Shown here: in pieces, positions 53,401 through 62,524 of the stretch
Numbering within the stretch: position 1 is the stretch's first letter
Layout of the letters: each line of letters begins with the position of its first letter
Assembly: GCA_001557505.1 (NCBI GenBank)
Contig: LSAX01000012.1
Location: forward strand, 62,001-126,000
DNA length: 64,000 nucleotides
Origin: Reticulascus tulasneorum
Taxonomy: Eukaryota > Ascomycota > Sordariomycetes > Glomerellales > Reticulascaceae
Direction: 5' to 3'
Program-made: the position numbers and the translations under genes
Notes under the pieces: generated by a model
Told to the model about the DNA's origin: nothing
Databases searched by the model: none
What the model saw: the letters and a program-made list of their open reading frames with translations, nothing else

Positions 53401-56400
53401 CCATCGATGGTGGTGGCCTCGAACAGGTCTGTGGAGAATAGCACTCTGCCTACCAGCCTTTCAGCCTCCTGGAACAGGTGGAATTCAACATCAAACCTGG
53501 TGGTCGCGACGCTAGGCAACAGCTCCCCTGCCAGACCCTTCAACTGGATTTTGCCAAGGTCTTGTTGAGAGTGCAAGGCGAACATGAGCTGTACCAGCGG
53601 GTTCCTCGACGTGTCCCTTGAGCCGGGGAGAAGGCAGGATACAATGCGCTCGAAAGGCACATCTTGGTTGGCGAATGCCGCTGCTGTCGTAGACCGAGTC
53701 TGCCGTACCAATCCCTCAAATGTGTCGTCTTCCCCAACGATAATACGCATACACTGGGTGTTAACAAAGAATCCAATCATATTTTCCAACTCTGGACGGT
53801 TTCGGTTGGCTATTGGCGTACCGACAGTCGCGTCTTCTGCACCCGTGAGGCGGTAGTGTGCTGCACGGAACGCCGCGAGCAGCACCGCGAACGATGTTAC
53901 TTGATGAGCTCGGCAGAATGCTCGGAGGTTCTCATACACCAAGCCTTCGATGGTGAGCTGCACGACACCCGCTTGGCTGGAGAGTACGGCCGGCCGGGGT
54001 AGGTCTGTTAGAAATTCGGCCGGCGAGCTGTCGGTGAGCTGCTTGGTCCAGTACTCGAGCTGCCGTTCGTGCTCGGCAACTTGATCGTCTTGCTTTTGCC
54101 ACACGGCAAAGTCGCGGTACTGGATCGGGAGTGGGCTCACCTGTGACAACGGGTCCTGGCCTCGGAGTGTTGCGGCATAGAATTGGTCGAGCTCTCGGCA
54201 TAGGATATCGACGGACCAGCCGTCAGAGATGATGTGGTGCATGACAATGGAGAGGATGTGATCATCATCTCCCAGTCGTAGCAATGATACCCTCCATCCT
54301 GGCTCAGACGCCAGATCGAAAGGAGTGGTCTGTTCATTCTGTAGCAACTGGATGTATCTGCTATCATCCGCGCCGGCCGATACATCAATCACTCTTAACT
54401 CCTCAGTGCGGCTCGTCTGGATGACCTGCACGCCTACACCATCCTGCTCTTGGAATGTCGTTCGCAGAGTCTCGTGCCGCTGCTCCAGAGCAGCCAGTGC
54501 AACGGCGAGCGCATTGATATGGAGCGACCCGCGCAGGCGCACGGCGAGCGGCATCAGATACCACGAGGCACCAAGGTTGAACTGGTCTAGGAACCACAAG
54601 CGGCCCTGGGCAAACGACTGCTCGACGGGTCCGTGGTATCTTGTCTGAGCAATTGGATTATGTGGAGTCGACAATCCTTGGATTGTAGCTGCCAGGCCGG
54701 TGAGCGTAGGGTTCTGCAAGATGTCTGCTATTTCTAGCGCTATCCCAAGCGACCTCGCCATATTCACCAGTTTGATCGCCGCAATAGAGTCTCCGCCCAA
54801 TTCGAAAAAGCTTGCACCGTGGCTGTTGGAGCTGGGATCGATATTTAAACTTCGAAACCATAGTTGTTGCAGCGTGACCTCTGCACTGGCTGTTGGAGCG
54901 AACCTCTCTTCGGGCCAGGATCTTCCATTCACATTCATTTCATCCAGCAGCGTAGTGCCGATGGATCGAAGTCTTCTTCGGTCTGTCTTTCCGGTTGTAG
55001 TGGTTGGGAGATGCTTCATACGAATAAAGTGCGATGGAATGCAATGCTGAGGAATAACCTCTTGCAGTTTTATCTTTATCCGCTTGGCAGCACTAGTCTC
55101 TAAAATGCAGACATCCATTGCCGACGTAGTATGGGGAGTGTCCTCTCCATCGTAGAACGGACCTATCAGAAACGCAAGCAAGGTTGTGCTGTTGGACGCG
55201 TTGGATCTCCTGACAGCTTCAACCACGGGCATCACGTGGCTAGGCAATTGTTGTCGCAAATGACTTTCTACGTCGCCGAGCTCCACCCGTTGTCCTCGGA
55301 TTTTGACTTGCGAATCTCGGCGCCCGAGGTACACAACAGTACCATCGGATCTGTAACGGACGAGATCTCCGGTCCTGTAGAATCTGACAGAGCCGAGCTG
55401 CTGGCTCGCGGGATACCAAGCAGGGGCGGTAACAAGGAAGGGGGATTTCTGCTTCGGGGGAGCAACAACATATCCCCGTGCGATTCCAGGACTTTCAATA
55501 ACCAACTCGCCAACGCTGCCGATCGGTGCTAATCGATCAGGGTTAATAGGGTCGGTAATCCAGAAGCGGGCGCCTACAGCGCCGCCAATGTTATTCAACT
55601 CAGCCGTGTCTTGTTTGACTTCAGTAACACTGCACACACTTGAGCTTTCACTCTGGCCGTAAACGTATATGAGCTGAACCTTTGAGGCCCAGTTGTCTCT
55701 CATTTCTGCTAACATCGGTTCTCCCCCTAAAACCAGTGTTTGAAGTCCAAGCACACTTTCTGGCTGAATAGCCCCAATAAACGAAGGAGTGAACACGGCC
55801 CAATTAACTCCTACGCGGTTGATGAAGCCTGGAACATCGTTCATCCGGTCGTTCTCGGAAGGAATGCAGACGCAGCCGCCATGCATTAGGGTTGCCAAGA
55901 TTTCTACCAGACACGCACCAAAAGCATAAGAGGCAAATTGAAGAGAGCGTGTATGTTTGTTAATTCCCATTCTAGGACCAAACTCAAGGCAGCATGATGT
56001 GAATCCTCGATGCTCAATCATACTGCCTTTTGGTTCCCCTGTGCTTCCAGAAGTGAAGAGAATATACGCTAGATCTTGCGGCTTCACAATAGTTCTGAAA
56101 TGATCTTCATCATGCGGCAGTGACTGAAAAAGTTCATCATCCACCGCAATGCACTGGGGTACGACAGTACATATAGCCTCATATTGAACTTTGGAAGCGA
56201 GAGCAACTGTTGCGGATGTTTGCTCACAGATCTTGGCGATCCTCGCTGCCGGGTAAGCTGGGTCAATGAGCGTGAACGCCCGGCCAGTTTTGAGCACAGC
56301 GAGCATCGCAGCGACGATCCATTTCGATTTCTCGAAGCATAATGGTACCACCCGCCCTAATTCCAAATCATGTGTTTGAATATACCCCGCAAGGCGCGAG

Positions 56401-57956
56401 GACAGACGATCCAGCTCAGCATATGTCCATCCTCCATCCCAAGCAAGCACAGCGGGTTCATATGGCGTATCAGCTGCCCTCTCCTCTATCACATCGTGGA
56501 TGCACAACTCACTTGCCCGGAGTAGTCCCGAGTTCCACTTCTGGATCTCTGCCTGATCCTCTTGCGTGACGACATCGAGTTCTCGTATAGGCAGTTTAAC
56601 CACATGGCTCTGGAATTGCTGTATTAAATAGCCGAGTTGCTTCAGGAAACGAGCCATTTGACGGTCATCAGTTAAGCTCGGGTCATATCGTGCGACAAGT
56701 AATGCTGACGTATCGGCCATCTGGCAGTCGAGTAAAAGGGCACGATCCGTATACGGTATAAATTTATCGGATTTTGTATCGGCCCGATGAAGCCTAGAAC
56801 TATGCGCTTGTGGCACATTATTCGCAGTGACTAGTAGGACGGTTTCAAATCCACAAGCGGCAGACCCAAAGTCTCCAGCACGGCGGATGCTATGAAGACC
56901 GGCCTGCTCAAACTCACGTACAGCCATATCTTGGGCACTGATCGCTTGCATAAGATCTAATCCGGATTGGCGAGGATCGCAAACCACACGTGTGGGCACG
57001 ATGGTTCGCGTTGGGCCATCGAGTGGTTGCTCTAGACCATTGAATAAGGGGGGCCGTTCCACCACAACGCCAAAAAGTGCCTCCGAAGTATGGGTGTATC
57101 GAGCAAGGAGCACTGCGAGCGCTGCTTGACAAATGATCGTGTTGTTCCATACCTGCTGGGCCAAGCCTGGATAGGAAATGCGATGTTCTGCGTGCGCATC
57201 GGGGCGGGGCACAGTCAGGGGGGACGGTAGAGCAGGAAATGCAGAGGCGATCAGACCGTCAAAGTGCTGCTGCCAAAACCTGGCTATCCGTTCTGGATCT
57301 TTGGCGAGGGAGTTCACTATTAACTCTGTCCCCAGAGAGTGTTGGATTTCTCCGCCGTGGTAGACTTTGAGCACCTTTACAAGGATGCGCTCCTGGAAAA
57401 CGGTGTCCACTAGCGCGTGGCTGAATGTCCAGATGAGTAGTCTTTGCTTTGTGTTGGGGTTCTCGTAGACGGCATATCGGTTGCACTGGCTCCTAGTCAC
57501 AGCGGCTGCGGCCTCTTCCTCTTCGGCGACTGCCTCGTTCATGTCCAGACCACTCAAGTACACCCACTTAAAGCTGTCCGACAGTATGACTTGTAAATGG
57601 TCCCCGGATTCCAACGTAAACATGCAAGTCCTCAGGGCCGGAGTCTGGCGCACAACCTCCTTCCAAGCGGCGGCCAAACGCTCGATGTCGACATTCTTCG
57701 GGATCTCGTAGACGACATGGCCGACAGCACGCCGCCTATCCTTGGCAGCGTGCTCCATGACGTCACGTTGGAACGGCGTACATGGCAAGATGTTCTCGAT
57801 CATACTTTGGTCTAAGCCAAGATGGCGACTGGCTTGCATGGAAAGAATGTTACGGTTGTTGTTGTTGTTGTTGTTCTTGCGGTTGTGGTTAGCAACTCCA
57901 GTCGTGAAGGATGCTGTAGCAGCTCGGACTGAGAGCTTGTTGTTAGTTGATGCCAT
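18996..57956 (-). CDS. NRPS1: ten-module, four-N-methyltransferase cyclic (depsi)peptide synthetase
   Basis: A single open frame of 12,986 residues with no intron. I start it at the ATG 57956-57954; the frame extends 10 codons upstream but without an ATG. Order: degenerate C0, A1, T1, then nine C-A-T modules, with N-methyltransferase domains in modules 4, 5, 7 and 10, and a terminal C domain in place of a thioesterase. This is the layout of fungal cyclosporin, aureobasidin and enniatin-type enzymes. Internal C domains keep HHIISDG, carriers keep LGGHS (T1 LGGDS), and MT domains keep the SAM motif FEIGTGTG. There is no epimerase. Each A pocket can be read, and modules 2/6/9 and 3/4/7 form two near-identical groups. 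I predict a cyclic ten-unit product with one hydroxy acid and four N-methyl amino acids; the structure itself is not known. The N-terminus carries a seven-Asn run near residue 30. The gene is divergent from a D-2-hydroxyacid dehydrogenase. Confidence 0.96.
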   Translation of the reverse strand: MASTNNKLSVRAATASFTTGVANHNRKNNNNNNNRNILSMQASRHLGLDQSMIENILPCTPFQRDVMEHAAKDRRRAVGHVVYEIPKNVDIERLAAAWKEVVRQTPALRTCMFTLESGDHLQVILSDSFKWVYLSGLDMNEAVAEEEEAAAAVTRSQCNRYAVYENPNTKQRLLIWTFSHALVDTVFQERILVKVLKVYHGGEIQHSLGTELIVNSLAKDPERIARFWQQHFDGLIASAFPALPSPLTVPRPDAHAEHRISYPGLAQQVWNNTIICQAALAVLLARYTHTSEALFGVVVERPPLFNGLEQPLDGPTRTIVPTRVVCDPRQSGLDLMQAISAQDMAVREFEQAGLHSIRRAGDFGSAACGFETVLLVTANNVPQAHSSRLHRADTKSDKFIPYTDRALLLDCQMADTSALLVARYDPSLTDDRQMARFLKQLGYLIQQFQSHVVKLPIRELDVVTQEDQAEIQKWNSGLLRASELCIHDVIEERAADTPYEPAVLAWDGGWTYAELDRLSSRLAGYIQTHDLELGRVVPLCFEKSKWIVAAMLAVLKTGRAFTLIDPAYPAARIAKICEQTSATVALASKVQYEAICTVVPQCIAVDDELFQSLPHDEDHFRTIVKPQDLAYILFTSGSTGEPKGSMIEHRGFTSCCLEFGPRMGINKHTRSLQFASYAFGACLVEILATLMHGGCVCIPSENDRMNDVPGFINRVGVNWAVFTPSFIGAIQPESVLGLQTLVLGGEPMLAEMRDNWASKVQLIYVYGQSESSSVCSVTEVKQDTAELNNIGGAVGARFWITDPINPDRLAPIGSVGELVIESPGIARGYVVAPPKQKSPFLVTAPAWYPASQQLGSVRFYRTGDLVRYRSDGTVVYLGRRDSQVKIRGQRVELGDVESHLRQQLPSHVMPVVEAVRRSNASNSTTLLAFLIGPFYDGEDTPHTTSAMDVCILETSAAKRIKIKLQEVIPQHCIPSHFIRMKHLPTTTTGKTDRRRLRSIGTTLLDEMNVNGRSWPEERFAPTASAEVTLQQLWFRSLNIDPSSNSHGASFFELGGDSIAAIKLVNMARSLGIALEIADILQNPTLTGLAATIQGLSTPHNPIAQTRYHGPVEQSFAQGRLWFLDQFNLGASWYLMPLAVRLRGSLHINALAVALAALEQRHETLRTTFQEQDGVGVQVIQTSRTEELRVIDVSAGADDSRYIQLLQNEQTTPFDLASEPGWRVSLLRLGDDDHILSIVMHHIISDGWSVDILCRELDQFYAATLRGQDPLSQVSPLPIQYRDFAVWQKQDDQVAEHERQLEYWTKQLTDSSPAEFLTDLPRPAVLSSQAGVVQLTIEGLVYENLRAFCRAHQVTSFAVLLAAFRAAHYRLTGAEDATVGTPIANRNRPELENMIGFFVNTQCMRIIVGEDDTFEGLVRQTRSTTAAAFANQDVPFERIVSCLLPGSRDTSRNPLVQLMFALHSQQDLGKIQLKGLAGELLPSVATTRFDVEFHLFQEAERLVGRVLFSTDLFEATTIDGMVAVFQETLRRGLEEPQAPIVSLPLTDGVAKLRNMGLVDIDRIEYPRESSVVDVFRDQVAACPNAAAVTDSSQQLTYAQLDQKSDEVASWLRQQRMAAETLVGVLAPRSCQTVVAFLGILKANLAYLPLDINVPAARIKTILSSLPGRKLVLLGADVAAPDVQLPDMELVRIDDTLGNPGAVDSLTVGKQPSATSLAYVIFTSGSTGVPKGIMVPHRSLVNVVTQRPAYGAVAHMTNLAFDPSIFEICMALLNGYKLVCIDTMTVLDGVHLTYIFKQEDIRVAMITPALLTRVLDQAPQAVGQLEALYVLGDRFPAEDAAKARELVRTAVFNGYGPSENSILTTSFHITPGVMCTNGVPVGRVINNSGVYVMDPQQRLVSLGVMGELVVTGDGLARGYTDPDRDQDRFVQIIVDDKPMKAFRTGDRVRYRPTDGQLEFYGRMDNQVKVRGHRVEPAEIERVLVRHNAVKDAVVLLKRHGDTQQDVELVGFITVVEDQSMIRANQKLTDHARESAQLEEEEDDEVKMAQLDPNVEANLRSVLQATLPSYMVPSRIIVLDQMPLNTNGKVDRRVLARLTLSAPTNRESRTVVAPRNEIEVSLCEEFADVLGVEISITDNFFNLGGHSLMATKLAARISRRLDTRVSVKDLFDNPVLVDLAAIIRRGSTPHNSIPPTTYHGPVEQSFAQGRLWFLDQFNLGASWYLMPLAVRLRGSLHIDALAVALATLEQRHETMRTTFQEQDGVGVQVVQTSRTEELRVIDVSAGADDSSYIQLLQNEQTTPFDLASEPGWRVSLLRLGNDDHILSIVMHHIISDGWSIDILCRELSQFYAATLRGQDPLSQVSPLPIQYRDFAVWQKQDDQVAEHERQLEYWTKQLTDSAPAELLKDLPRPAILSGKAGVVQLTIEGSVYERLRAFCRAHQVTSFVVLLAVFRAAHYRLTGAEDATVGTPIANRNRPELENMIGSFVNTQCMRITIGDGDTFEGLVRQTRSTATAAFANQDVPFERVVSALLPGSRDISRNPLVQLMFAVHSQEDLGKIQLSGLVGEHMIPTVSTRFDVEFHLFQEVGRMSGSVLFSTDLFESTTIRGMVSVFQEILRRGLEEPQTPIVSLPLTDDLAELRSMGLLDIERTGYPRESSVVDAFREQAGACPGATAVKDSSQQLTYTQLDRQSDEVASWLRQQRMAAETLVGVLAPRSCQTVVAFLGILKANLAYLPLDINVPAARIKAILSMVSGRKLVLLGADAAAPDVQLPDVELVRIDDMLRNPGAVDSDSLTVGKQPSATSLAYVIFTSGSTGVPKGVMAEHRSILRLVKESNVVSRLPRAPRIAHLSSIAFDASTWEIYSALLNGGTVICIDYFTALDSKALEAVFEQEQIRVATLLPALLKQCLASIPATIGALEVLYTGGDRLDSRDATEARALVQSAVYNVYGPTENAAISTIYAIEEHDLFVNGVPIGRAISNSGAYILDSSQQLVSVGVMGELVVTGDGLARGYTDPSLDLNRFVQVSIDGQLVRAYRTGDRARYRPKDGQIEFFGRMDQQIKIRGHRIEPAEVEHAMLSHNAVSDAAVVVRMPEGRERQEPEMVGFVAARSDESINHAWVSQDGLEHRRSREKGFAAQTENEIQIRLQTLLPPYMIPTRIVVVDQMPVNANGKVDRRALARLTLSAPTDQESRTVVAPRNEIEVSLCEEFADVLGVEIGINDNFFHLGGHSLMATKLAARISRRLDTRVSVKDLFDNPVLVDLAAIISRTSTPHSAILPTAYHGPVEQSFAQGRLWFLDQFNLGASWYLMPLAVRLRGSLHIDALAVALATLEQRHETLRTTFEEHDGIGVQVIQTSRTEELRVIDVSAGADDSRYIQLLQNEQTTPFDLASEPGWRVSLLRFGDDDHILSIVMHHIISDGWSVDILCRELSQFYAATLRGQDPLSQVSPLPIQYRDFAVWQKQDDQVAEHERQLEYWTKQLTDSAPAELLNDLPRPAILSGKAGVVQLTIEGSVYERLRAFCRAHQVTSFVVLLAVFRAAHYRLTGAEDATVGTPIANRNRPELESVIGFFVNTQCMRITIGDGDTFEGLVRQTRSTATAAFANQDVPFERVVSALLPGSRDTSRNPLVQLMFAVHSQEDLGKIQLSGLVGEHMIPTVSTRFDVEFHLFQEVGRMSGSVLFSTDLFESTTIRGMVSVFQEILRRGLEEPQTPIVSLPLTDGVAKLRSMGLVDIDRTEYPRESSVVDVFRDQVAACPDATAVKDSSQQLTYTQLDRQSDEVASWLRQQRMAAETLVGVLAPRSCQTVVAFLGILKANLAYLPLDVNVPAARIKTILSNVPGHKLVLIGVDVAAPDLQLPEVEVVSIGDTLGQDSPVDFPVASLQPTTTSLAYVIFTSGSTGVPKGVMAEHRSILRLVKESNVVSRLPRAPRIAHLSSIAFDASTWEIYSALLNGGTVICIDYFTTLDSNALEAVFEQEQIRVATLLPALLKQCLASIPATIGALEVLYTGGDRLDSRDATEARALVQSAVYNVYGPTENAAISTIYAIEEHDLFVNGVPIGRAISNSGAYILDSSQQLVSVGVMGELVVTGDGLARGYTDPSLDLNRFFQVSIDGQLVRAYRTGDRARYRPKDGQIEFFGRMDQQIKIRGHRIEPAEVEHAMLSHNAVSDAAVVVRMPDGQEGQERQEPEMVGFVAARGDESVEQDAATGHVEGWGDYFETNTYVDIETIGQTAIGSDFVGWTSMYDKSEIDKAEMQEWLDDTMQTLLNGQDPVHVFEIGTGTGMVLFNLGDGLQSYVGVEPSRSAAAFVNDAIKSIPALAGRAEVHVGTATDAGRLDGLHPDLVVVNSVVQYFPTPEYLIEVVDALTRLPGVKRLFFGDIRPHSLNKDFLAARALHVLGGKATKDGVRRKMTEIEEREEELLVDPAFFTSLAGRLPGQIQHVEILPKRMIATNELSSYRYAAVVHVGDPDKQMQAVHEIDADAWIDFKTSQMDRQALLRLLQSSPDALTVSVSNIPYSKTIVERHVRMSLDENDDDDDALDRIAWVSAVHHRADRCASMSAADLLQVGEETGFRVEVSWARQQSQNGALDAVFHHYTPAASKQRIMIRFPTDDQTRPVGSFTNRPLQRLQGRRIEGQIRERLQALLPPYMIPTRIVVLDQMPVNASGKIDRRELTRRAQVAPKRNVASSRVAPRNEIEVVLCEEFAEVLGVEVGITDNFFHLGGHSLMATRVASRINRRLNALITVRDVFVRPVVADLADLLCQLFGATTYVPIPRTQVDGPVEQSFAQGRLWFLDRLYPQSTWYLMPFATRMRGPLHLDALSAALQALEERHEPLRTTFEHRDGVNLQVVHPFAPKKPNFIHVPEGSWKILTQALRQEHTTPFNLEIEPGWRTSIFRLGEEDHVLSIMMHHIISDGWSVDILQRELAAFYAATIRAQDPLSLARPLPIQYRDFAVWQKQEAQNVEHQHQLDYWKQQLDGSQSAELLYDKPRPAVLSGKAEVHEIVINGALYRNLQQFCKSHQVTPFAVLLAAFRATHYRLTGVEDATIGTPIANRNRQELEDLIGFFVNLLCIRIHVQDETFEALVRQVRNTTAAASANQDVPFEMLVAELRPGARDLSRNPLVQMTFALHSQRNIGYLRLDGLETQPLGEVATSRFDLEFHFYEEDDRMRGAVIFSDELFDPMSIHSMTSVFFEVLTRGLKDPTARIATMPLTDGLSMLTDMGLTCIEPTDYPRDSSVPVLFRQQVAICGEAVAVKDGSTQLTYAELNLQSDQVACWLAQRGFAPETMIGVLAPRSCETVVVFLGILKANLAYLPLDVNVPPRRLESILSAVHGHKLVLLGADVAPPTTGLSDIEFLAITKIQGQQVVGWQETAAALPIPSPTSLAYVMFTSGSTGQPKGVMIEHRGIVRLVRETNVISQTEAAVPVAHVSNLAFDAATWEIYAPLLNGGTVVCIDYMTVLDAAALGQVLAGEKVRAALFTPALLKQCLRDAPAALAGLTTLLASGDRLDSRDATQARKLLNGDLINSCGHTENTTFSTIYRVPQNESSVNGVPIGSAISHSGVLVMDSQQCLVPLGVMGELILTGDGLARGYTDPALDRDRFITVTVNGGSVKAYRTGDRVRYRPVDGQLEFFGRMDHQVKIRGHRVELAEVEHALLRNSSISDAVALVREPDGEEAALVSFVTILSGQTLFQPKQGEESGEGGQVEAWADLFNSNTYADINTIDTAKLGRDFMGWTSMYDGEPIDRGEMNEWLHDTITAIQSGGQPANVFEIGTGTGMILFNLSDGLQSYVGLDPSASAATWVTKMSKAKPGLTEKIDVRVGTAADVGQLGQVNSPELVVINSVVQYFPSAEYLSTTVERLLRLNDLDRIFVGDVRSYPLYRDFGATKGLHVLGASATKETLCRQLVGMEEAEEELLVDPAFFTSLASRLPDLVEHVEILPKKMKATNELSCYRFAAVIHARRKGGQARRILEVAEDAWIDFQAHQLDRVGLVGLLQNSPASSIVAVSHIPYSKTVLERDLVNSLDSEAAEGPTEVTGDWLMSIRDAAHACPALSAFDIEELAQEAGFRVEVSWARQRSLRGGMDAVFHRFQGQRPLFRFPTDYQGCSKDSFTNRPLRRQETQKVEAYLRAQLLVTLPSYMIPARISVLDEMPVNANGKVDRRALAQMAVGPATIRSARTIVPPRSDAERALCEEFAHLLSVEVGITDNFFHLGGHSLMATRLAARISRRLDTRVSVKDVFDHPVLVDLAAIIRRGSTPHNPIPATTYRGPVEQSFAQGRLWFLDQFNLGASWYLMPLAVRLRGSLHINALAIALAALEQRHETLRTTFEEHDGVGVQLIQTSRTKELRIIDASAGADDSNYIQSLHNEQTTPFDLASEPGWRVSLLRLGGDDHILSIVMHHIISDGWSVDILCRELGQFYAAALRGQDPLSQMSPLPIQYRDFAVWQKQDDQVAEHERQLEYWIKQLADSAPAELLNDLPRPAVLSGKAGVVQLTIEGSVYERLRAFCRAHQVTSFVVLLAAFRAAHYRLTGAEDATVGTPIANRNRPELESMIGFFVNTQCMRITVGDDDSFEGLVLQTRSTATAAFANQDVPFERVVSALLPGSRDTSRNPLVQLMFALHSQQDLGSIQLQGLAGELLPSVATTRFDVEFHLFQEAERLVGSVLFSTDLFESNTIHGVVSVFQEVLRRGLEDPQTPIVSLPLTDGLAELRSMGLVDIERTEYPRESSVVDVFRDQVAACPDATAVIDSSQQLTYAQLDRKSDEVAGWLRQQRMAAETLIAVLAPRSCQTVVAFLGILKANLAYLPLDVNIPAARIKTILSNLPGRKLVLLGADVAAPDVQLPDVELVRIDDTLGNPGAVDSLTDGKQPSATSLAYVIFTSGSTGVPKGIMVPHRSLVNVVTQRPAYGAVAHMTNLAFDPSIFEICMALLNGYKLVCIDTMTVLDAVHLTHIFKQEDIRVAMITPALLTRVLDQAPQAVGQLEALYVLGDRFPAEDAAKARELVRTAVFNGYGPSENSILTTSFHITPGVMCTNGVPVGRVINNSGVYVMDPQQRLVSLGVMGELVVTGDGLARGYTDPDRDQDRFVQIIVDDKPMKAFRTGDRVRYRPTDGQLEFYGRMDNQVKVRGHRVEPAEIERVLVRHNAVKDAVVLLKRHGDIQQDVELVGFITVVENQSMIRANQKLTDHVRESAQLEEEDDEAKMAQLDPNVEANLRSVLQATLPSYMVPSRIIVLDQMPLNTNGKVDRRALARLTLSATTDRESRTVVAPRNEIEVSLCEEFADVLGVEIGITDNFFNLGGHSLMATKLAARISRRLDTRVSVKDVFDHPVLVDLAAIIRRGSTPHSAIFPTAYHGPVEQSFAQGRLWFLDQFNLGASWYLMPLAVRLRGSLHIDALTTALAALEQRHETLRTTFEEHDGVGVQLIQTSRTKELRIIDVSAGADDSNYIQLLQNEQTTPFDLASEPGWRVSLLRLGNDDHILSIVMHHIISDGWSIDILCQELGKFYAIALRGQDPLSQMSPLPIQYRDFAVWQKQADQIAEHERQLEYWTKQLADSAPAELLTDLPRPAVLSGKAGVVQLTIEGSVYERLRAFCRAHQVTSFVVLLAAFRAAHYRLTGAEDATVGTPIANRNRPELESMIGFFVNTQCMRITVGDDDTFEGLVLQTRSTATAAFANQDVPFERVVSALLPGSRDTSRNPLVQLMFALHSQEDLGKIQLDDLVGEPIPAAVTSRFDLEFHLFQQTGRLGGNVLFAADLFEPETIHGMVSVFQEILRRGLEDPQTPIVSLPLTDGLAELRSMGLVDIERTEYPRESSVVDVFRDQVAACPDATAVKDSSQQLTYTQLDRQSDEVASWLRQQRMAAETLVGVLAPRSCQTVVAFLGILKANLAYLPLDINVPAARIKAILSNVPGDKLILLGADVAVPDIQLPNVELVRIKNTLGNPDAFDSLTVGKQPSATSLAYVIFTSGSTGVPKGVMAEHRSILRLVKESNVVSRLPRAPRIAHLSSIAFDASTWEIYSALLTGGTVICIDYFTTLDSKALEAVFEQEQIRVATLLPALLKQCIASIPATIAALEVLYTGGDRLDSRDAAEARALVQSAVYNVYGPTENAAISTIYAIKEHDLFVNGVPIGRAISNSGAYILDSSQQLISVGVMGELVVTGDGLARGYTDPSLDLNRFVQVSIDGQLVRAYRTGDRARYRPKDGQIEFFGRMDQQIKIRGHRIEPAEVEHAMLSHDAVSDAAVVVRMPDGQEPEMVGFVAARGDESVEQDAATGHVEGWGDYFETNTYVDIETIGQTAIGSDFVGWTSMYDKSEIDKAEMQEWLDDTMQTLLNGQDPVHVFEIGTGTGMVLFNLGDGLQSYVGVEPSRSAAAFVNDAIKSIPALAGRAEVHVGTATDAGRLDGLHPDLVVVNSVVQYFPTPEYFIEVVNTLTRLPGVKRLFFGDIRPHSLNKDFLAARALHVLGGKATKDGVRRKMAEIEEREEELLVDPAYFTSLAGRLPGQIQHVEILPKRMIATNELSSYRYAAVVHVGDPDKQVQAVHEIDADAWIDFKTSQMDRQALLRLLQSSPDALTVSVSNIPYSKTIVERHVRMSLDENDDDDDAMDEVAWVSAVHHRADRCASMSATDLLQVGEETGFSVEVSWARQQSQNGALDAVFHHYTPAASGQRVMIKFPTDDQTRPVGSFTNRPLQRLQGRRIEGQIRERLRALLPPYMIPTRIVVLDQMPVNASGKVDRRELARRAQVAPIRNVASSRVAPRNEIEVVLCEEFADVLGVEIGITDNFFHLGGHSLMATKLAARISRRLDTRVSVKGIFDHPVLVDLAAIIRRGSTPHNPIPPTAYRGPFEQSFAQGRLWFLDQLNLDASWYLMPLAVRLRGSLHINALAVALATVEQRHESLRTTFEEHDGVGVQLIQTSRTKELRIIDVTAGADDSNYIQSLQIEQTTPFDLASEPGWRVSLLRLGDDDHILSIVMHHIISDGWSIDILCQELGKFYAAALRGQDPLSQVTPLPIQYRDFAVWQKQAEQAVEHERQLEYWTKQLADSAPAELLTDLPRPAVLSGKAGVVQLTIEGAVYERLRAFCRAHQVTSFVVLLAAFRAAHYRLTGAEDATVGTPIANRNRPELESMIGFFVNTQCMRITVGDDDTFEGLVLQTRSTATAAFANQDVPFERVVSALLPGSRDTSRNPLVQLMFALHSQEDLGKIQLDDLVGEPIPAAVTSRFDLEFHLSQQTGRLGGNVLFATDLFEPETIHGMVSVFQEILRRGLEDPQTPIVSLPLTDGLAELRSMGLVDIERTEYPRESSVVDVFRGQVAICPDATAVIDSSQQLTYAELDRQSDEVASWLRQQRMAAETLIGVLAPRSCQTVVAFLGILKANLAYLPLDVNVPAARIEAILSNVPGHKLVLLGANVAAPDIQLPNIELVRISDTLGNDNVVDLTDPAVQPLATSLAYVIFTSGSTGIPKGVMCEHRNILRLVKQNTIIAKLPGAVRVAHLTNIAFDVSVWEVFATLLNGGTLVCINYFTTLDSKALADVFEREKIHMATLPPALLKQCLVDNPAMLSSLHVLLAAGDRFDSRDAIEAKALVGADVYNAYGPTENGILSTLYNVGENEKHANGVPIGRAVRNSGAYIMDSRQQLVSSGVVGELVVTGDGLARGYTDPSQDLDRFVQVSIDGQLVRAYRTGDRARYRPKDGQIEFFGRMDRQIKIRGHRIEPAEVENAMLSHDAVRDAAVVVRMPEGQESQEPEMVGFVAARGDGSVNQAWVNLDQTGHRKRREERFAAQTESEVRISLQALLPPFMIPTRIVVLDQMPVNANGKVDRRELARWAQVAPKRNVSSSRVAPRNEVEVVLCEEFVDVLGVEIGITDNFFNLGGHSLMATKLAARISRRLDTRVSVKDVFDHPVLVDLAAIIRRGSTPHNPIPPTAYRGPVEQSFAQGRLWFLDQLNLGASWYLMPLAMRLRGSLHINALTAALAALEQRHETLRTTFQEQDGVGVQLIQTSRTKELRIIDVSAGADDSNYIQSLQIEQTTPFDLASEPGWRVSLLRLGNDDHILSIVMHHIISDGWSIDILCQELGKFYAVALRGQDPLSQMSPLPIQYRDFAVWQKQDDQVAEHERQLEYWTKQLADSAPAELLTDQPRPAVLSGKAGVVQLTIDGSVYERLRAFCRAHQVTSFVVLLAAFRAAHYRWTGAEDATVGTPIANRNRPELESMIGFFVNTQCMRITVEDDDTFERLVLQTRSTATAAFANQDVPFERVVSALLPGSRDTSRNPLVQLMFALHSQEDLGKIQLDDLVGEPIPAAVTSRFDLEFHLSQQTGRLGGNVLFATDLFEPETIHGMVSVFQEILRRGLEDPQTPIVSLPLTDGLAELRSMGLVDIERTEYPRESSVVDVFRDQVTACPDATAVIDSSQQLTYAELDRQSDEVANWLRQQRMAAETLIGVLALRSCQTVVAFFGILKANLAYLPLDVNIPAARIKTILSNLPGRKLVLLGADVAAPDVQLPDVELVRIDDTLGNPGAVDSLTVGKQPSATSLAYVIFTSGSTGVPKGIMVPHRSLVNVVTQRPAYGAVAHMTNLAFDPSIFEICMALLNGYKLVCIDTMTVLDAVHLTHIFKQEDVRVAMITPALLTRVLDQAPQAVGQLEALYVLGDRFPAEDAAKARELVRTAVFNGYGPSENSILTTSFHITPGVMCTNGVPVGRVINNSGVYVMDPQQRLVSLGVMGELVVTGDGLARGYTDPDRDQDRFVQIIVDDKPMKAFRTGDRVRYRPTDGQLEFYGRMDNQVKVRGHRVEPAEVERVLVRHSAVKDVVVLLKRDGDTQQDVELVGFITVVEDQSMIRANQMSTDHARESAQLEEEDDEVKMAQLDPNVEANLRSVLQATLPSYMVPSRIIVLDQMPLNTNGKVDRRALARLTLGATTDQKSRTVVAPRNEIEVSLCEEFADVLGVEIGITDNFFNLGGHSLMATKLAARISRRLDTRVSVKDVFDHPVLVDLAAIIRRGSTPHNPIPATAYRGPVEQSFAQGRLWFLDQFNLGASWYLMPLAMRLRGSLHINALTAALAALEQRHETLRTTFEEHDGVGVQLIQTSRTKELRIIDVSAGADDSNYIQSLQIEQTTPFDLASEPGWRVSLLRLGNDDHILSIVMHHIISDGWSIDILCQELGKFYAIALRGQDPLSQESPLPIQYRDFAVWQKQDDQVAEHERQLEYWTKQLADSAPAELLTDLPRPAVLSGKAGVVQLTIEGAVYERLRAFCRAHQVTSFVVLLAAFRAAHYRLTGAEDATVGTPIANRNHPELESMIGFFVNTQCMRITVEDDDTFERLVLQTRSTATAAFANQDVPFERVVSALLPGSRDTSRNPLVQLMFALHSQEDLGKIQLEDLVGELMPTTVSTRFDLEFHLFQQTRRLEGNVLFAADLFEPETIHGMVSVFQEILRRGLEDPQTPIVSLPLTDGLAELRSMGLVDIERTEYPRESSVVDVFRDQVAICPDATAVIDSSQQLTYADLDRQSDEVASWLRQQRMPAETLIGVLAPRSCQTVVAFLGILKANLAYLPLDVNVPVARIEAILSNVPGHKLILLGANVAAPDIQLPNVELVRISDTLGNDNVFDFTDPALRPAAMSLAYVMFTSGSTGRPKGVMVEHRSIVRLVRETNLISQAGAAVSVAHQANLAFDAATWEIYTPLLNGGTVVCIDYMTVLDPIALGRSFSKHSIRAAFFSTALLKQRLDEIPSIISELDILFAGGEIMRPRDALNAAQLVRYNFCHVYGPTENTTFSTVYRFPVCEDSVNGVPIGHAISNSGAYIMDSCQQLVSVGVMGELVVTGDGLARGYTDPSLDLDRFVQVSIDGQLVRAYRTGDRARYRPKDGQIEFFGRMDQQIKIRGHRIEPAEVEHAMLSHNAVSGAAVVVRMPDGQEPEMVGFVAARGDESVEQDAASGHVEGWGDFFEANTYVDIKTIGQTAIGSDFVGWTSMYDKSEIDKAEMQEWLDDTMQTLLNGQDPVHVFEIGTGTGMVLFNLGDGLQSYIGVEPSRSAAAFVNDAIKSIPALAGRAEVHVGTATDAGRLDGLHPDLVVVNSVVQYFPTPEYLIEVVDALTRLPGVKRLFFGDIRPHSLNKDFLAARALHMLGRKATRDGVRHKMAEIEVREEELLVDPAFFTSLAGRLPGQIQHVEILPKRMIATNELSSYRYAAVVHVGDPDKQVQAVHEIDADAWIDFKTSQMDRQALLRLLQSSPDALTVSVSNIPYSKTIVERHVRMSLDENDDDDDAMDEVAWVSAVHHRADRCASMSATDLLQVGEETGFSVEVSWARQQSQNGALDAVFHHYTPAASGQRVMIKFPTDDQTRPVGSFTNRPLQRLQGRRIEGQIRERLRALLPPYMIPTRIVVLDQMPVNANGKVDRRELARRAQVAPIRNVASSHVAPRNEIEVVLCEEFADVLGVEVGITDNFFHLGGHSLLATKLAGQLSRRLDVRVSVKDIFDQPVPADLANKIQINQLRAHTASNGVLPTPESAPFHLLPFEDPRTFVLREISPRLEDCHGRILDVYPATMTQKTFLQDPVTGHPRTPALFFIDFPPNSDCARLVKTCTALVQHYDIFRTVFFMAAGAFYQVVLEHLDVPIEVVEIDEDITSATRPSLGMDGQQSLRLGQSLLRIAILKNRESTVRVVLRMSHALYDGLSFEHIVHSLHTLYNGNQLPTPPKFAQYVQHMINSRKDGYEFWRSVLQNSSMTVVGSASHGRQPKPGADGAWFVEKLINAPFQANIGGITQATVFTTACALMLAQETRSRDVLFGRVVSGRQCLPVGCQHIVGPCTNNVPVRVSIDGAATPRELLQEVQDQYINSLPFETLGFDEVRENCTDWPDTTINYGCCTVYQNFNIHPESHIQDQRIRLETLARDSRAGKSSECDTALSKGTLDETPIHDVDIAGVPEPDGLRLRVSIVANRRICEEETVDHMIKELCERILSLNSALQDLSTREMEGI
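20441..24891 (-). other. NRPS1 module 10 (C-A-MT-T), substrate group e, N-methylating
   Basis: The A core ([22 protein letters not shown]; code D-A-W-F-F-G-V-T-F-K) resembles module 5. The region after [14 protein letters not shown] and the methyltransferase (about 22125-20955) match modules 4 and 7. This is the pattern of an A-core exchange inside a duplicated module. The carrier differs from the others: [19 protein letters not shown]. Confidence 0.84.
24892..28152 (-). other. NRPS1 module 9 (C-A-T), substrate group a
   Basis: A core of the IMVPHRS/FDPSIFE type, code D-P-F-M-Y-L-G-I-L-K. It is a near-copy of module 6 (10,986 bp away) and module 2 (26,484 bp away). No methyltransferase. The carrier is NFFNLGGHS. 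Confidence 0.85.
28153..31406 (-). other. NRPS1 module 8 (C-A-T), substrate group d
   Basis: A: VMCEHRN, FDVSVWE, YGPTENG; code D-V-W-T-L-A-A-I-L-K, unique within NRPS1 but close to module 2 of NRPS2. No methyltransferase; the linker is [17 protein letters not shown]. The flanking C and T sequences are of the common type, so only the A core differs from the neighbouring modules. Confidence 0.84.
31407..35877 (-). other. NRPS1 module 7 (C-A-MT-T), substrate group b, N-methylating
   Basis: A core as in modules 3 and 4 (VMAEHRS, FDASTWE, YGPTENA). The methyltransferase at about 33115-31940 keeps [10 protein letters not shown]. The stretch 31787-32237 appears identical to 20801-21251 of module 10. 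The carrier is NFFHLGGHS, followed by KGIFDHP instead of KDVFDHP. Confidence 0.85.
35878..39136 (-). other. NRPS1 module 6 (C-A-T), substrate group a
   Basis: The A core is nearly identical to modules 2 and 9 (IMVPHRS, FDPSIFE; code D-P-F-M-Y-L-G-I-L-K). No methyltransferase. It sits exactly 10,986 bp from the matching part of module 9, the same spacing as between the MT domains of modules 7 and 10, so modules 6-7 and 9-10 look like copies of one block. Confidence 0.85.
39137..43618 (-). other. NRPS1 module 5 (C-A-MT-T), substrate group c, most divergent module
   Basis: The C domain has [17 protein letters not shown] in place of the [16 protein letters not shown] shared by the other modules. 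A: VMIEHRG, FDAATWE, code D-A-W-L-L-S-S-T-F-K. The A5 core motif is SCGHTEN rather than NAYGPTEN. The methyltransferase (about 40835-39640) starts [11 protein letters not shown] and keeps [10 protein letters not shown], but it differs from the near-identical MT domains of modules 4, 7 and 10. Codon choice looks GC-richer here. This module seems to have escaped the homogenisation seen elsewhere in the protein. Confidence 0.83.
43619..48112 (-). other. NRPS1 module 4 (C-A-MT-T), substrate group b, N-methylating
   Basis: The A core is as in modules 3 and 7 (code D-A-W-T-Y-G-V-A-I-K). The methyltransferase (about 45330-44150) starts at [11 protein letters not shown], with SAM motif [10 protein letters not shown] and NSVVQYFP. 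Its T domain is unlike the other carriers outside [24 protein letters not shown] and an unusual linker before the next C domain. This suggests that the T4-C5 junction is older or was acquired separately. Confidence 0.85.
48113..51372 (-). other. NRPS1 module 3 (C-A-T), substrate group b, not methylated
   Basis: The A core (VMAEHRS, FDASTWE, YGPTENA) has code D-A-W-T-Y-G-V-A-I-K and is nearly identical to modules 4 and 7. Unlike those two it has no methyltransferase: the linker [15 protein letters not shown] joins A8 directly to A10. The same residue is therefore expected unmethylated here and N-methylated at positions 4 and 7. The carrier is NFFHLGGHS. Confidence 0.85.
51373..54638 (-). other. 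NRPS1 module 2 (C-A-T), substrate group a
   Basis: C starts at [48 protein letters not shown]. Code D-P-F-M-Y-L-G-I-L-K. No methyltransferase; the A8-A10 linker is acidic (QLEEEEDDE). Its A core is nearly identical to those of modules 6 and 9: 52084-52564 matches 25600-26080 base for base as far as I can follow. The carrier is NFFNLGGHS. Confidence 0.85.
54639..57956 (-). other. NRPS1 module 1 (C0-A1-T1), putative alpha-hydroxy-acid loading
   Basis: C0 starts at [11 protein letters not shown]. It has SHALVDT instead of HHxxxDG, so peptide-bond formation is not expected. A1: FTSGSTG near 56050, [29 protein letters not shown]. Pocket code by my alignment to GrsA: G-A-V-F-V-G-V-S-V-K. Asp235 is replaced by Gly, as in the D-hydroxyisovalerate pocket of enniatin-type synthetases (recalled code GALMIVGSIK). 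T1 reads FFELGGDS and is the only LGGDS carrier in the protein. The D-2-hydroxyacid dehydrogenase next door fits this substrate class. An aryl or keto acid cannot be excluded. Confidence 0.75.
57853..57880. repeat. GTT microsatellite coding a poly-Asn run
   Basis: About seven GTT/GTTG units, read on the minus strand as AAC codons, encode the KNNNNNNNR run in the NRPS1 N-terminus. NRPS2 lacks it, so the run is probably a replication-slippage product in a flexible leader. Confidence 0.75.
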
Positions 57957-58370
57957 ATTGCTAGGTGATACTTTACTGCAATTCAAACGTGTTTGCAGAT
58001 GTTCGTAGGTGTGTGTAAATGTTAGGTTGTTTCTTGATATTTGTCATTATGGAAGCTAAAGCAATATACGCCTAGCTATTAGTAGTATGAACGTGTATGA
58101 GAATAATATTCTTAGTCAGGTAAACCTTTATATGCTAGCACATTTGTCAAAATGCCTAATAGCTATCAATATAATACCTGATATGTTTATGCAGCTTACT
58201 TACCAGCCGTCTCCGCCCTACACCAGAACAATAAGGCGACAGGACAGGATAGAGAACTACTGGGAAGAGGTTGTAGTTATATATTTGATATGTCCAGTAA
58301 TATATAATATAGGCAGATGGCAAAGTAGTGCTAGTTTGTTTATAAATATCGTTATTAACCTGCCCTTCCC
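57957..58370. promoter_or_regulatory. Divergent promoter between NRPS1 and the D-2-hydroxyacid dehydrogenase
   Basis: Only 414 bp separate the two start codons, which point away from each other, so a shared promoter is likely. Visible elements: a 13-bp perfect palindrome AGAATAATATTCT at 58100-58112 and a TATATAATATA-type run near 58300. I recognise no known factor site with certainty. Confidence 0.6.
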
Positions 58371-59531
58371 ATGGCTCCTCCCATCTTAAGGTCGACAGGG
58401 AGACTGATGCTACGATTTGCCAGTTATCGAACCGTAGGTGAGAGACTTACACTTATGCAAAAACGCCAGCGTCACACCACTGTGACAAAACATCACATCG
58501 TCGTTTTGGACAATTATTTCCCACACTATCTTCCTCTCGACTTCGACCACACTATTGAATATCACACCTCCACCCGACCTGACCAGCTTCCTTCTCGCAT
58601 TAAAGACTCCACCATTATTATCGTCTCCGACACGCAAATTACCCGTGAGAGCCTTCTTGCTGCTAAAAGACTTCAACTCGTGGCCACCAATAGCACCGGC
58701 ACCGATACTATTGACAAGGCCACTCTCAGTGAGCTTGGTATCGCACTGTGTAATGTTCCTGCGCAAAGCACTGAATCGGTAACCGAACACGCCTTGGCCC
58801 TGTATTATGGACTGCGGAGGAACTTGCTGGAGATGCACAGGGTGACAGTAGAAGGTAAAGCGTGGACATTGTCTGGAGATACGCAAGCCAGACTGCAGCG
58901 TATTGGAAAGCCGTCTCGAACGAATGCCGAGGAGATAATGGTCGTATTTGGGTATGGAGCTTTAGGTATGCCTCATTAGCGGAGTTTAACGAAACCGAAC
59001 CGCGAGCTAATGAAAAGTGGAAAAGGCAAGAAAATCGAATCCTTAGGTAAAGCTCTAGGCATGCAAGTCCTCATCGCCGAACGCAAAGAGGCGTTGGAGA
59101 CCCGTCCCGGCCGTATGCCTTTCTTACAATGCCTGAAACCAGGTACTCTCTTCATTATCACAGCACCTCTCACCGAAACCACCCGTGGTATGATAGGTGC
59201 CTCAGAAATCGCTGCTATGGATCCCACTTCCCTCCTGATTAATGTTGGCCGCGGCGGCATTATCGACGAGCTCGCTCTCGTAAACGCGCTTAGGCAGGGC
59301 CTTATCGGCGGCGCTGCGACAGACGTGTATGAAGAGGAACCAGCTACCAAAGTTAACTCACCGTTGCTTGATCCGTCGATCCCGAATTTGTTGCTTTCGC
59401 CGCATATAGCATGGTACTCAAAGCGGACGATGGAAAACACGCTGCGTACCCAGAAGGCTAACCTAGAAGGGTTCGTTTCAGGGAGAATGATCAATATTGT
59501 GATTCCTCCCAGCAAGAACAAGAAAGACTAA
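58371..59531 (+). CDS. D-2-hydroxyacid dehydrogenase, likely supplier of the hydroxy-acid unit
   Basis: Two exons, 58371-58965 and 59026-59531; the 60-bp intron (58966-59025) runs GTATGC to AAG with a GCTAATG branch-like site. Joining restores the nucleotide-binding motif GYGALGKKIESLGKALG. The product is 366 residues. Catalytic residues of the D-isomer-specific family are present: Arg in NVGRGGIIDE, Glu in YEEEP, His in LSPHIAWYS. The family reduces 2-keto acids to D-2-hydroxy acids with NAD(P)H. The first 35 or so residues are rich in Arg and Ser and nearly free of acidic residues, like a mitochondrial leader; a later Met (residue 25) is an alternative start. Being divergent from NRPS1, whose first A domain lacks the amino-binding Asp, it most likely makes the D-2-hydroxy acid starter, for example from 2-ketoisovalerate or 2-ketoisocaproate. 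Confidence 0.88.
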
Positions 59532-59771
59532 CCATGTAAGAAGCAGAGACTTGCTGCATAAATCACCCATCGCGTAGCTGTTACGAATGGCATTAATGAT
59601 GGAATGCTTGTCTAAGATATTTGGGATGGAATAATAACAATAAGAACGTGAGATCATCGACGCATGATCCGTAAGTGTGAATATCTACTCGCCATTGTGG
59701 CAGACCTCTAACGGCTGCAAGATCCCTGTTTAAACTACCTTAAGGTAAGGTAAGGTACAGTACCTTATTAG

Positions 59772-59851
59772 TAACTGTCGCACTGTAACCCCTACGACAA
59801 AAAGGGAATCCCCTAGCGTCGCCAGAGGTACAGTGATATATAAATGCCACA
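59772..59851. repeat. 80-bp direct repeat, copy 1
   Basis: Identical to 60113-60192 over all 80 bases, 341 bp apart. It begins TAACTGTCGCACTG and ends AAATGCCACA. TG...CA ends inside it would suit a small terminal-repeat element. Confidence 0.9.
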
Positions 59852-60112
59852 CACCCCCCAGGCCGATAGGCTACAGAATAGAGGCCTGAAACCAAAATAA
59901 CGATTAAGTTCTTCTTTCTTTAGTGTCGTATCTTTAATACCATCGTATAGCACTTATGGCTCATAACGGTTGGTGTCTCCTTCAAAAGACAGCGAAGGCT
60001 CCTTAAACGTCGGGACGATAGGCGATTCGAACCTACGGCGTGGCGTAAGGTAGTAATGGCGGTGGAGGTAATGCAGAAGCTCCCATTTTTGGCTAGGGAT
60101 TTCCCGGGCTCA

Positions 60113-60192
60113 TAACTGTCGCACTGTAACCCCTACGACAAAAAGGGAATCCCCTAGCGTCGCCAGAGGTACAGTGATATATAAATGCCACA
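60113..60192. repeat. 80-bp direct repeat, copy 2
   Basis: Perfect second copy of 59772-59851. A degraded third copy (CCCCTACGACAACAAGGGAA onwards) lies at about 60662-60715. Confidence 0.9.
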
Positions 60193-60661
60193 GTAACTTA
60201 ATACTCATCGAGAAAGCTTGGGCCATCAATGGTGGATCGATGGTCCGTGCAGGAGTAACCGAGATTTCGCCGGCACGCGTTTACCCTTGAGGAACCAGGC
60301 TCACAGCCTCAAACTGGACGTTGCCTCGGAAGCTTTGTGCCAATTGCCTGCTGTAGTGAGCCCGCCAGTTGTGGTTCAGAGTGTTACTCATTTTACCAAT
60401 ACCCGACGTTGTAGCTTATAGGGGTGTGCACAAAGGTCATCCGAATTACCGAAGTATGCCATTAGGCCAGATGCAGCTGGCGATCAGCCCTGCACTCAAC
60501 CCAACCAAGTCCAAAACTCCAGCGTGGAGCTTGGATTTAAAAGAAATCCGTGAACCCAATTGTGAGACTGCGGCCCAGAAACGGCCGACATACCAGACTG
60601 CGCAGACCATGACGTGCGCTCTGCTGGTCGCTGCAGTGGCAGAGTCGATTGTCGCATTTTT

Positions 60662-60715
60662 ACCCCTACGACAACAAGGGAAGCCCCCTAGGTCACCAGA
60701 GGTACCGTATAAAAT
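60662..60715. repeat. Degraded third copy of the 80-bp repeat
   Basis: It shares CCCCTACGACAA, AAGGGAA, CCCCTAG and CACCAGAGGTAC with the two intact copies, with substitutions and one inserted base. Confidence 0.7.
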
Positions 60716-61072
60716 ACCCACGTATGAAAGTCTTGATGCCATATGCTCTATAGATTTCAAGTTTTCTTCGGCTCACTTGCTTTAGGCAGATGTGTCTGCA
60801 TTGTAGTCAGACGATGATAGTAAACAAAACGATATATGTCTGTGGTCTTACGAAGTCATTCAGCCATCACGTGAAAGCTGACGGCGATACTCTACATCTA
60901 TAGGACTACTGGTTAAACCGCCACCACTAGTTTACTCGTATGAGAAAGTCTCTTTACGTCACTCGCAGAAGTCAGGCTACGGTATACGCCCACATAACTA
61001 TACCCATAATCCTCTGGCTTGACTCGATCCTCCATGAACTACTTTTCTCCAAAGCCAAGGCTTAAGTTAGAC

Positions 61073-62524
61073 ATGCCATTGTCAGTTTCCTCCTTTCGCT
61101 TGACGTTCCCCTGGGTTATTACCATGATGGTCTGACGATGCTTTTGACAGGCTCAAGAATCCTTCAAGCAAATATACAGCCTTCGTCGGCCCGGATCTGC
61201 CCGACAGAACCTGGCCGTCTAGGAAATTGACTAAACATCCAAGATGGCTGTCAACCGACCTCCGTGACGGAAATCAGGCTTTGGCTTGTCCGTTGGTGTG
61301 CACTGAGTGATTCCTTTGTGGTCAACCCTTGATCTAACCATATATTTCCAGAACGTCGACCAGAAGTGGACCTTCTTCCAGCTGCTAGTCAAGATGGGGT
61401 TCAAGGAGATCGAGGTTGGGTTTCCAGGTGCATCAGACACTGACTTCCAGTTCACGCGCAAATGCGCAACCGACGCTCCATCTGACGTGTGGCTCGAGGT
61501 CATGACGCCGTGTCGTAAGGACTTCATCCACCGCACGGTTGAGAGCGTGGCCGGGGCTAGCAAGGTTATCATCAGTTTGTACATTGCGACTAGCGATAAC
61601 TTCATCGATACCGTCTTCAACACTACACGAGAGAACCAGCTCCGCACCGCGGTCGAGCACGCTGCCTACTTGAAATCCATCACGAAGGACGACCCGGCAC
61701 ACAAGGAAACGACATGGACCCTCATGTGGAGCCCCGAGACTTTCTCTGACACTGACCCTGACTTTGCTGTTGAGATCTGCCGTGCGGTCAAAGAGATATG
61801 GCAGCCAAATCCTTCGGTTCCCATCATCCTCAATCTCCCGAATACTGTCGAAATCTCGATGCCAAACATATACGCTGACCAGGTCGAATTATTCTGCCGT
61901 AGCTTTGCCGACGACGATACGGTCTGCGTCTCAATTCACGCACACAATGATCGCGGCTGTGCAGTAGCAGCGAGCGAACTAGCACAGCTTGCTGGAGCAT
62001 CGAGGGTTGAGGGTTGTCTTTTTGGCAACGGAGAGCGCACGGGTAATGTAGACCTCGTAACACTGGCGTTGAACATGTACACACAAGGCATCGACCCTGG
62101 TCTTGACCTCTCGGACCTTCCCGGCATTCGCAAGACAGTCGAGGAGTTGACACAGATTCCAGTCCACACTCGTGCGCCATATGCTGGGGACTCTGTCTTC
62201 CGCGCATACAGCGGCGGTCATCAGGACGCAATTAGCAAGGGCTTCAAGAAATGGAAAGCAGATCCTCGTCTGTGGAAAGTCCCCTATCTGCCCATGGACC
62301 CGCGCGATATCGGCAGCTCCTACGAAGCAGTCATTCGCGTAAACTCGCAGAGTGGGAGGGGTGGTATTGCTTGGGTGCTTGAGCGCGGTCTAAATCTTGA
62401 AGTTCCCAAAGATCTACTGCAGGAGTTTTCCCTGACTGTAAAATCCGAGTCCGAGGCCAAACACCGGGAACTCGAAGTTGACGAGATTATTGAACTGTTC
62501 CAGGGCAAGCACTGCGCGGATTAG
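61073..62524 (+). CDS. leuA: 2-Isopropylmalate synthase lacking the leucine-regulatory domain
   Basis: Three exons: 61073-61080 (only ATGCCATT), 61151-61295 and 61352-62524. Intron 1 is 70 bp with branch-like CTGAC; intron 2 is 56 bp with CTAAC. The joined start reads [14 protein letters not shown], typical of fungal isopropylmalate synthases. Active-site motifs: [11 protein letters not shown] (metal-binding Asp), [19 protein letters not shown] (metal-binding His pair), [20 protein letters not shown]. The enzyme joins acetyl-CoA and 2-ketoisovalerate, the first committed step to leucine. The protein ends at 441 residues after [12 protein letters not shown], in the linker; the usual C-terminal dimer/regulatory domain of roughly 130 residues is absent, and I see no continuation downstream. 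It should therefore be insensitive to leucine. In this cluster it probably raises leucine or 2-ketoisocaproate supply; a related extender enzyme (HtyA) exists in the echinocandin cluster. Confidence 0.88.

Larger units (their letters stand above)
59532..61072. other. Intergenic region with direct repeats, no gene recognised
   Basis: It lies between the dehydrogenase and the isopropylmalate synthase. It holds two identical 80-bp repeats with a third degraded copy, and a palindromic AAGGTA cluster (TACCTTAAGGTA and AAGGTAAGGTAAGGTACAG at about 59737-59760). The open frame at 60369-60785 overlaps the degraded repeat and shows no motif. The right end should include the synthase promoter. Confidence 0.55.

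Noticed and set aside
57957..57986. Ten extra codons upstream of the NRPS1 ATG
   Set aside because: The frame is open but begins with TTG; the first ATG is at 57956, and the NRPS2 start (ATG) supports a start near there.
60010..60060. Possible tRNA gene (GGTTCGAATC-like T-loop on the minus strand)
   Set aside because: The stem around the loop does not pair properly, and no acceptor or anticodon arms can be formed; at most a B-box-like fragment.
60369..60785. 138-codon plus-strand open frame
   Set aside because: It overlaps the degraded repeat copy and has no recognisable motif or plausible start context.
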